NCBI GenBank assembly: GCA_951799445.1
Contig: OX637287.1
Coordinates: 41,383,724-41,447,723, forward strand
Direction of reading: 5' to 3'
DNA: 64,000 nt
Source of the DNA: Pseudisothecium myosuroides
Lineage: Eukaryota > Streptophyta > Bryopsida > Hypnales > Lembophyllaceae
Shown: positions 56,839 through 64,000 of the stretch, in pieces
Numbering within the stretch: the stretch's first letter is position 1
How the letters are laid out: every line of letters starts with the position of its first letter
Translations under genes and position numbers: made by a program
Notes under the pieces: model-generated
Databases searched by the model: none
What the model was told of the DNA's origin: nothing
Seen by the model: only the letters and a program-made list of their open reading frames with translations

Positions 56839-58865
56839 AATCGCGTGTATGTTTTCGGGGATGGATTTTTCCTAGCGTCCCCTCCGCTCTGTTGTGGAAT
56901 AATTCTAAACCTCCAGCCATCTAACGTGGCTGTAGGGTGATGATCCGTTTGTTGGTTTGGGGACTGATCCACAGCACCTGCCCCTTTTGTTCTTGCCGCC
57001 GCTTGGATGTGCCGAACCAACGCAGCGTTCTGATCAAGCTGGTTGACCTCGCTAGGCTGCGGGAATCTCTCCGCAATGAGCATTATCAGATGCCGATATA
57101 CTCTGGCATTGTCCTCGGCCTCTTCCTTCGAGGAGAAGGGTCTGGCCAAGTCTTCTTCCTCCTCTCTGAAGGAGCGCTGATTAGAGGCAAACTCTGGCGA
57201 GCCGGAGCTGTGAGTCCCCCTTAGGTCCCCGAGCTGACCGACTATTAGTTGTGAGTTTTCGACTACGACCTCTCTCATGGAAGTGGGCGGGCTGTTGTTC
57301 TCTCTGCTTGCTGTAGGGGAAGGGGGGGCCGAGTGCGCATCTTGAAACTCTTCTGAATCTTGAAATGCCAATAACTCCGCGATGGCTTGCGCTTCGTCTT
57401 CCAAGTCTGCTTCCGATTCTTCTCCAGGTTTGAAGAAGATGCGGTTGCTTGGCGAGGCTCGCACCCCCAGTAGCCGCAGCGTCTTTTTTGCCGGTTCGAG
57501 TACCTGTCTTATCCTCCCTAGCACCCCACTCCCTTCGATTTCTTCCCCCTGTGACAACTGCGGTGGGGGTTCCTCACCTGGCCTTGCCATGACTAGCTCA
57601 ATCTGTGGCTGCCTCTCTACATTGGCGCTCCCCATTTGGCTCGGCAATTGTTCCACCTGTTCTAACATTACCACCTCCCTAGGATGCCCATTGCTGGGCC
57701 TATTGTCTCCCATTAGCTCCACTTCAAATACCGCCTCCAGCATTTCATAGTCATCAATGTGGAGAGGAAATTGGTGCTTCTGGAGGGGTGGAGGTGGTGG
57801 TAGGGCGGGTGGGAGAAGAAATTGCTTCTCCTGTCTTTTTCCCCTGATGTGGGGGACTGGTGCCACCTTGTGAATGTGTTGCGCGGGTATTGGGGTTACT
57901 GCTACTGCTTCCTTCACCATTGGCGGGGTGGCACACTCACTCGGGGTGAATTGGAAGTCCATGGGTTGAGGAGCCTCAACAGTGGAGATTTTCGTTCTAG
58001 GGTTCACCTCGCCGCGTGGAGACCGTAGTGTGTCTGTTTGCCCTCTCTCCAGCCGGGAACTGTGTGCCTATTGCACTCGTTTTCCTCCCCTGTACTCCCG
58101 GTGGTATTTTGCCCGTGGTTTTGGAGACTTCCTGCGACTACGGTTTTCCACTAACGTGAACCCCTCGGTTGCACTGTCTGTAACTACTTTTCCTTTGGAG
58201 CCTTCTCGTGAGCCCTCCACTCTGTTGGTAGACTTAGGGCTGCTTGGCCTCTGCACTGGGGTCCCAATCGGAGGTGTGCTCTTATCCTGGGCAGATCTCG
58301 GGCAATTTGTCAGCTTGTAGGAGTAAGCCAGGTACGCCGTGCACCGTATTTCCTCATCATCGTAATTGACCAGTACTTCTACTTTGGCCCCTGAGAAGCA
58401 TGTGATGATTAAAGAAGAAGTGCGTGCTAAGCCCGCTTGAACTACCACCTTAAATCGGGGATCTCAATGGTCACCCCCGGCCTGATCCACCTCTACTACT
58501 TTGCCTATGCATTCAGCAATCTCTCTCGCTGTGTCAATAAATTCCAGTGGTAAAAAGCTTAGCGATATCCAGATAGGTTTGAATATGGAGGGTGGGTTCG
58601 TGGGGTCGAACCCGGGAACCCAGCTCTGAATCACAAGATGACCTAATCCCACCCTAAGGGGGGAGAGGTTCATAACTCTCTGTGCATTAACGCTCGAGTC
58701 TAACTTAATGTAAGCGTAGCCGCATCCTACTTCTTTGGCTAGAAGAATTGAATTCGTATGTACTACTTCCCTATGGTGTTGGAGCCAAGTTTCTAACCTG
58801 GGTGTGGGCGCTAGATTACCCACCCTTGGTAATAGAGCGAACACCGACCAGGTTCTATGCCTTTA
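56835..58865 (-). pseudogene. LINE ORF1 (RNA-binding gag-like protein), inactivated
   Basis: About 677 codons in one frame, interrupted by TGA at 58464-58466 and TAG at 58068-58070. The N-terminal part (58844-58464) resembles the DUF4283-type domain of plant LINE ORF1 (GYAYIKLDSS, FKPIWISLSFLPLEF). Next comes a degenerate zinc knuckle, RCTAYLAYSYKLTNC. Its spacing is CX2CX4HX4C, but the second Cys and the His are both Tyr, each one transition away. The rest is a low-complexity, Pro/Ser/Glu-rich tail. It would coat LINE RNA. A stop just upstream (58863-58865), and no obvious ATG before it, suggest the true start lies beyond a frameshift near 58850. Confidence 0.75.
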
Positions 58866-60300
58866 TCCACATTTTTTAATATATGGGGGTGATGTGAGCG
58901 TGGTCCACTGTGCCTTCCAAGCAATGGATCTTTTTGGCTAACGTTTCCTAAGTGTCGTGGATGGCAGTGAATAATTAGAATGCATGTAGTAACTCACAAG
59001 GTAACTGCAATGCTCAGGAATAATGATAAAATTCTAACTCTCTAACTATCTATCCTATGTCGAGGATAGACTGGGTAGTTGGCGTCATTTCTAATGTCCC
59101 TAACTACGTAAAAAAGGGGAACCCCTATGTTCCTTCCATGAACCTCTAAGGTTATCTTGGGTTTTTAAAACTCCACCTTGAAGTTCTACTTTTAAAAGCT
59201 ATTCCTAAAGTTTCAACTCCTATTCTAACTTTTAACTCCTACGTGTATTCTAGATTTTTTAACTTCCCAAACTAATTAGAGAATTTAACTTCAAAATTTA
59301 ATGCTACCGTTTGACTTTGTTTTGACTTTTGACTCCCAGTTTTTACTCCTAAACTAACTCTAAAATTTACCTTCTAAAGTTAACTCTATGTTTTGACTTT
59401 AACTTCAAAGTTTCACTTCCCTATTTTATTCTAAATTTACCCTCTACGTATAACTCTAGGTTTTTGACTTTTAACTCTAAATTTTTACTTCTAAAATTAA
59501 TCCCAAAATTTACCCTTGAATTTTAACTCTATGGTTTGACTTTTAACTCTATGGTTTGACTTTTAACTCTCGGTTTTTACTCCTAAGTTAACTCTAAAAT
59601 TTATCCACTACCTTTTAACTTTTAACTTCTTACTCTTAGCTTTTCACTTTAACTTTTTACTTTCCCAATTGACTCTAAAGTTTAACCTTTAAATTTAATC
59701 TTAACTTTTGACTTTAGGCTTTTGACTTTCTACTTCCCAATTTAATCCTATCGTTTTAATCCTAGATTCACTCTAATGTTACCCTCCTAAATTTAATTCC
59801 AACTTTTAACTCTAGGATTTTGACTTCTAATTTTAACTCTATTCCTAACTCAACTATCTACTTCCTAAGTGGATTCTACTTTTGACTTCTATTTCGTACT
59901 CTACTTTTTACTTCCCAAAGTTAACTCCAAATTTCGACTTTTGAATTTTAACTTCCCTAATTAAAATCTTAATTTAACTCTAGGTTTTTAACCGTTATTT
60001 GATCCTTAATTTTAATCCTAAATTCTCCTTCTAATCTAATCCTAATTTCCGTCCATTGTTCCTTGTGGATCAAATTTAATTAAAATTCCTCCGTTCTACC
60101 CCCTACCGCTTAACTTAGCCTAACGCGGTCAGTTTACGGTCGAATCTTAAGTGTAATATGTTTTTGGAAACCTCTATCACTAATCTATAACTTTTTGAAT
60201 CTAAACTTCTAATTTGCACTAATCTCGGATGCTAATCACGCTCTAAGGGCTGATTAGAAAAATAAATGCTAATTAGGGAGGAACATCAAAGATTAAATTA
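58866..60300 (-). repeat. LINE leader, part 1: purine/pyrimidine-skewed degenerate array
   Basis: From about 58980 to 60080 the + strand is made of irregular words such as TTTTAACTCT, TTTTGACTTTTAACTC, CTAAAATTTACC. It contains two perfect adjoining 20-bp units (59521-59540 and 59541-59560, TTTTAACTCTATGGTTTGAC). G is scarce on the + strand except in GACTTT and GGTTT words. No coding frame. 58866-58980 may include the missing start of ORF1. Confidence 0.75.
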
Positions 60301-60309
60301 AAAACTCAC

Positions 60310-60372
60310 CTCTTCACTACCGGTGTCAGAAATATCTTTGTCCACGTCCACATGTACATCCTCACGCTCCAT
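60310..60372 (-). other. Possible short coding exon in the LINE leader
   Basis: On the minus strand an ATG at 60372 opens an acidic peptide, MEREDVHVDVDKDISDTGSE followed by E, ended by GTGAGT, a good plant 5' splice donor (60309 and below). No acceptor or downstream exon was identified. It could be a captured host first exon, a leader ORF of the LINE, or chance. Confidence 0.3.
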
Positions 60373-60755
60373 GGTAGTCTTTGGCTTTGTTTTGAATTTT
60401 TTCCAAGCTCACCGCTTATTTTAGAAAATATTACAATTTTTGATGATCTAAACTCCCTCTTTCCCTTCCTCCTTTCTTTCCCTTCTTCCTCTTTCTTCTA
60501 CACTAGCACTATTCCACCTAAGCTTTTATGAGACTTACACTATGGTTTCAAACTACGAGAAGGGTTTAAATGGTCCTCCTACCCTCTTACACAACTTTGC
60601 TTTGTGTCATCCTAATCCTCCTCCCATCGGTCACTATGAATTCTCAAGATTTCTTTTCCTAAGCCTACCTACTCCTAACCTAGGCTACTATTTATTGTCT
60701 CCCACCTTTGCTTGCCTACTTCATCTCCTCCTTCTCTAATCTCCTTCCATTGTAT

Positions 60756-60812
60756 GCAGGTGTGTTTGGTGAGAGTGTGTGCAGGTGTGCTTGGTGAGAG
60801 TGTGTGCAGGTG
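60756..60812 (-). repeat. 25-bp tandem repeat in the LINE leader
   Basis: Two full copies of GCAGGTGTGTTTGGTGAGAG-TGTGT (25 bp, one difference) and a 7-bp third start. Adjacent at 60913-60960 is a (TTTTG)n-type run followed by an A-rich inverted segment. Confidence 0.85.
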
Positions 60813-61154
60813 CAAGGGTTCTCCACTTTTTCTTCCCTCTTCCCTTGTGGTTTTTGTGTCAACTCTAAACCTACCCCAACCCCTAGTTTAGCAAATAATC
60901 CGTCCAACCTTCTTGGTTTTGTTTTGGTTTTGTTTTGGTTTTGTTTTGATTTTTAGAAAATCAAAAACCAAAAAAAACGCAGTAAAAAAAAAGGAGAGTT
61001 CGGTGCTGGGGCCCCAACGGCCTGCCCACCACGGCCTGGCCCTCCGACTGGTCAGCAGGGGCTGGCTGGCTGGAGGGTCGGGAAGTTTTATTTATTTTTT
61101 TTATATTTATTTATTTTTTTAAATAAAAAATAAACAAACCAAACGGGGACCAGT

Positions 61155-61295
61155 TGGTTGCTTGTTCCGATTTGATGGCCTGGCTGATGCTGGTTTGGAT
61201 GGCCTGGACCGATGCTGGTTTGATGGCCTGGACTGATGCTGGTTTTGATGGCTTGGACTCTTGCTGGTTTGATGGCCTAGACTGATGCTTGGGCT
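61155..61295 (-). repeat. 24-25-bp minisatellite in the LINE leader
   Basis: About five units close to TGATGCTGGTTTGATGGCCT-GGAC, 24-25 bp each. Confidence 0.85.
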
Positions 61296-61304
61296 AAAAC
61301 TATT

Positions 61305-61510
61305 CTTGCAAAAATAAAACTAAGGTAGCTGGACTTGCAAAAACTAAGGGTAGTTGGACTTTTGCAAAAACTAAGGATAGCTGGACTTTGCAAAAACTAA
61401 GGGTAGCTGGACTTGCAAAAACTAAGGGTAGCTAGACTTTTGCAAAAACTAAGGGTAGCTGGACTTTGCAAAAACTAAGGGTAGCTGGACTTTACAAAAA
61501 ACTTAAGGTA
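61305..61510 (-). repeat. 26-27-bp minisatellite in the LINE leader
   Basis: About eight units of TTGCAAAAACTAAGGGTAGC-TGGACT, mostly differing by the number of T residues before GCAAAAA. Confidence 0.9.
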
Positions 61511-61675
61511 ACCAGATTTTTTGCACCATAACTCTCAGGTATTAAAACTAAGGCAAGGCTAGTTTTGCCAAAGAGCCGGAAATTGTTGATAATCTACATA
61601 TCTTGGAAGCTAAACTCTGGACTTTCCCAAGGAGGTCTTGGAAACTAGACTTTGGAATCTAAGGCTATGGAGGTT

Positions 61676-62075
61676 CAAAGCTTCGCCGTAAGATTGGGTT
61701 TAACACCAACTTTAGGACTCGTAACACTCCACGGGTTCAAAGCTCCGCCGTCTAAGAGTATTTTAATACACACTGTAGGACTTGACGTTGTCACTAGTTC
61801 AAAGCTTCGCTGCCGTGAGGGGGGGTCCACACCACAACGGGAATATTAGAAGAAGGTATAAAGACAAACTTAAGAAACACACGTGACAAAGCCAAAGCTT
61901 CGCTATCCCGAGGGGGGGTCCACGCAACAAGGGGGTTATTAGAAGAAGATAGAAAAGACAACTTAGAAACACATGTGACAAAGCCAAAGTTTCGCCGTCC
62001 CGAGGGGGGGTCCACGCAACAAGGGAAAGATTAGGAGAGGGTGAAGACACGTAAGTGAGGGAAATACACGTTTTA
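61676..62075 (-). repeat. 62/93-bp higher-order repeat in the LINE leader
   Basis: The header CAAAGCTTCGCCGT (or a close variant) recurs at 61676, 61738, 61800, 61893 and 61985, spaced 62, 62, 93 and 92 bp, i.e. close to multiples of 31. The longer units include GAGGGGGGGTCCAC and TTAGAAGAAG. Non-coding. Confidence 0.8.
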
Positions 62076-62414
62076 GTACACGTAAAGATACACAACTTCA
62101 CAAGCTAAAGGCCCCCCAAAGCGGCATCGCCAAGGTACGATGGGGGGTGACTTTAGGATTAAGACAAGACCCCAAAAGATTCCTAAACTCACAAGTTAGC
62201 TCACAAAGGTACAACAAGAGAGAAACAAGGACTCTTAACTAATAACAAGGGTATAAAAAACGCACGAGAAGTACACAAGGCAAGATAGAAGGACCCCCAA
62301 GGACCTTCAAAGCTTGAAATCTAGCAACAATGGAGCAAAAAGTGCTCCAAAAACACCGTAGAGGTTTTTGGCTTCAAACGCTAAAATATCCAAAGCAAAT
62401 TGGACCCACGGACC

Positions 62415-62475
62415 CAAACAAAAGTGAGGGGGTGTTTTAGAGAGAGAAATGGGGCCCTTATATAGGTTTCCCAAG
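62415..62475 (-). promoter_or_regulatory. TATA-type promoter inside the LINE leader
   Basis: On the minus strand CTATATAAGG (62465 downward) is followed about 30 bp later by a CT-rich TCTCTCTCTAAAAC initiator-like tract. It would drive transcription towards ORF1. It lies 1.3 kb inside the element, so it cannot by itself explain a transcript reaching 63772. Confidence 0.45.
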
Positions 62476-63772
62476 GGCTCACCCCTCTCTCTAAAGCTCT
62501 AAGGTAACCTTATCAACAGAGATTTTCATCCTCATCCTCAAAGATTTTCATCCTACATCCTAAATTTCTACTTCTACCATCTATGTTGGACCAACATCCT
62601 AACTTTTGGAGATTAACTCCAATCGCCAAACGGATTGCGCCGTCGGATCCAAATCGCCGTGTTTAGTCTTCGATCCCCTTAACCCCCGTACCGAGGCCAA
62701 AAACCCATCGTAGGCTAATTTAGTTTAAAAACCAAATCGTGGTAAAATCCTAGATCTTGGGGGTCTCCTATTTTGAGAAATGTGAATAGCCTAGGGTCTC
62801 CGGTAGGTGCGAGAGAGTCGGGAAGGACTTTTGGTTGACTTCGTTTTGCCATCGTATGGGCCCGGGATGCCGGTCAACGTGGCGGGGACCCTGCCACGTG
62901 GTTAATTCCCGAGGAATCTCGCCGGTTCGGGTACTTGCCGCTATCGGAATGTCGTGAAACTTCACGGAGCGCATTATTAACATAAAAAAAGCTAGTCTAA
63001 TTTTTAGTGAGATTTTATTGTAACCTGGGTAATTTCCATGAAATTCCCGTTGGAGGTTAGGAGGGTTGACCACCCGGAAAAGGTTCTTCTGCAAGTCGGA
63101 AGATGCCGGGATTTTTCACGTGACCTCTCAGGGAGTCGCATGAAAGACATGCGGGTGTGTTTCCGTACCTAGCACGATTGGTCAATGGAGATTTAAAACT
63201 GGCCATCTCCTCGAATTAGCGACGGTGCGGGAATCTTTTGCAAGTGGAAGAATCTTGGCGAACCGATTTCGCTGTTGGACTCCTGGCATGGGATTCACCC
63301 TTGAACACCATCCTTGGGCTGTAGATTCCTCCACGGGCCCGGTCTTGCGTGAGTGGCTCCTGCATGCTAACAATCGGGATTTTGGGAATTCGTCGATCTA
63401 ATGGGGAATTCTAAATCTAACTCTAGGACCCGACCTAGTGGCCTCGCTGTGGATCCCTCGGACCGACCTAGCCATGAATCGCCACATTCATGGTGGGATT
63501 TAGCCCTTTTGGGGCTGTGTGACTCGAATCCTCCAAATCTAACCTTTTCGTTATTTCTATATTATTTTTAGGCAAGGTTTGGGGGATTCTAGCTGGATTG
63601 ACGGAACTCTGCCGAACCGCCTATCAATCGCAAGTAAAACCTTGAACGCAGCTGATTAGAAATGCTCCGCTTAGTACCCGGCAGCAATGATGCATCTTGT
63701 TTTGATTAAAGCTTCACAAGCTGAACCTTACAGGTCCGGCTCTCTCCGCTCCTCACCGTGCGCCTTCTGATC
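62476..63772 (-). other. LINE leader, 5'-most GC-rich segment
   Basis: GC-richer than anything else outside the PKS genes. It contains two stable small hairpins: CCATGAAT/ATTCATGG (63472-63493) and AGCCC/GGGCT (63502-63516). A 108-codon minus frame (63094-62768) is open but unrecognised. The 5' terminus on the minus strand reads GATCAGAAGGCGCACGG, immediately inside the target duplication. Confidence 0.6.
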
Positions 63773-64000
63773 TTTCTCAAAAAACTTTGAACTAATAAAA
63801 GTTAGTAAATTAAGATAGCTTTCATCTCCAAAAATCCGTTTGAGATTTAGAGTCTCCAGTCAAAAGTTATAGACAAAGTTCAAAGACGGGTTGGAAGAGA
63901 CATTTTTTTGACATTTTCAAACATTCAATTGCCTTTGAATTTTATCCATAACTTTTGATTGGAGGCTCTAAATCTCAAACGGATTTTTGGAGATGAAATC
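63773..64000. repeat. Right TSD and continuation of foldback G3
   Basis: 63773-63788 (TTTCTCAAAAAACTTT) is the right LINE target duplication. After it the sequence follows G1/G2 closely (TTTCATCTCCAAAAATCCGT, then the inverted TGATTGGAGGCTCTAAATCT) and runs off the window. Confidence 0.85.

Larger units (their letters stand above)
52433..63772 (-). mobile_element. Full-length giant L1-type LINE retrotransposon (about 11.3 kb)
   Basis: Identical 16-bp direct repeats flank it (52417-52432 and 63773-63788). The inner left edge is a poly(A) tail on the minus strand (T-run to 52442) preceded by AATAAA. Order on the minus strand: leader of about 4.9 kb (63772-58866), ORF1 (58865-56835), ORF2 with APE endonuclease and reverse transcriptase (56838-52553), about 110 bp of 3' UTR, poly(A). 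Joining the flanks rebuilds a normal member of the local foldback family (compare 46800-46860 and 12030-12080), so one insertion event explains the whole unit. I expect plant L1 elements to be about 6-7 kb; the excess is all in the leader. Alternatives are nested insertion or 5' transduction. Confidence 0.85.

Noticed and set aside
61676..62075. Repeat-spacer pattern considered as a CRISPR array
   Set aside because: Repeats are imperfect, spacing varies by multiples of 31 bp, there are no unique spacers of constant length, and the context is a plant LINE.

Overview
The window looks like nuclear DNA of a land plant, probably a seed-free one such as a bryophyte, lycophyte or fern. Evidence: two intronless chalcone-synthase-superfamily (type III polyketide synthase, PKS) genes, a plant L1-type LINE, CACTA-type MITEs and very AT-rich repeat-packed intergenic DNA. 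I cannot name the species. Only two genes look intact: PKS copy 1 (6833-8038, +) and PKS copy 2 (34038-35243, +), both 401 aa and differing at about 25 residues by hand comparison. They are a dispersed duplication that carries 5' leader and about 0.8 kb of 3' flank. Both keep the Cys-His-Asn catalytic triad but share unusual pocket residues, notably Phe where chalcone synthase has Thr197.

Layout: 1-6300 is AT-rich repeat DNA ending in a foldback element. 6300-9140 is PKS copy 1 with a tandemly duplicated 3' end. 9140-33400 is almost entirely non-coding repeats: TTAA-flanked elements, MITEs with long inverted repeats, a 1.4-kb segmental duplication, minisatellites and a 1.1-kb near-perfect hairpin. 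33400-36060 is PKS copy 2 with a rearranged promoter. 36060-52430 is nested transposon debris with a LINE fragment, SINE-like elements, a 23-bp satellite, gag-like zinc-knuckle remains and one weak gene candidate (42586-43216, -).

The most striking object is at 52433-63772 on the minus strand: a LINE that seems full length, about 11.3 kb, bounded by a 16-bp target-site duplication with a poly(A) tail at its 3' end. ORF1 and ORF2 overlap by ATGA and are broken by seven in-frame stops (all TAG or TGA) plus a frameshift. Its 5' leader of about 4.9 kb is much longer than I expect for a plant L1. It contains five or more different tandem arrays, a TATA-like promoter and a possible short coding exon with a splice donor. 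Related foldback copies elsewhere in the window show what the empty target looked like.

The PKS pair are presumably paralogous enzymes of one polyketide/phenylpropanoid-type pathway with diverged promoters. Nearly everything else is mobile-element biology: TTAA-flanked elements, CACTA MITEs, foldbacks, SINEs and LINEs nested in one another. All identities are from reading motifs; no search was run.
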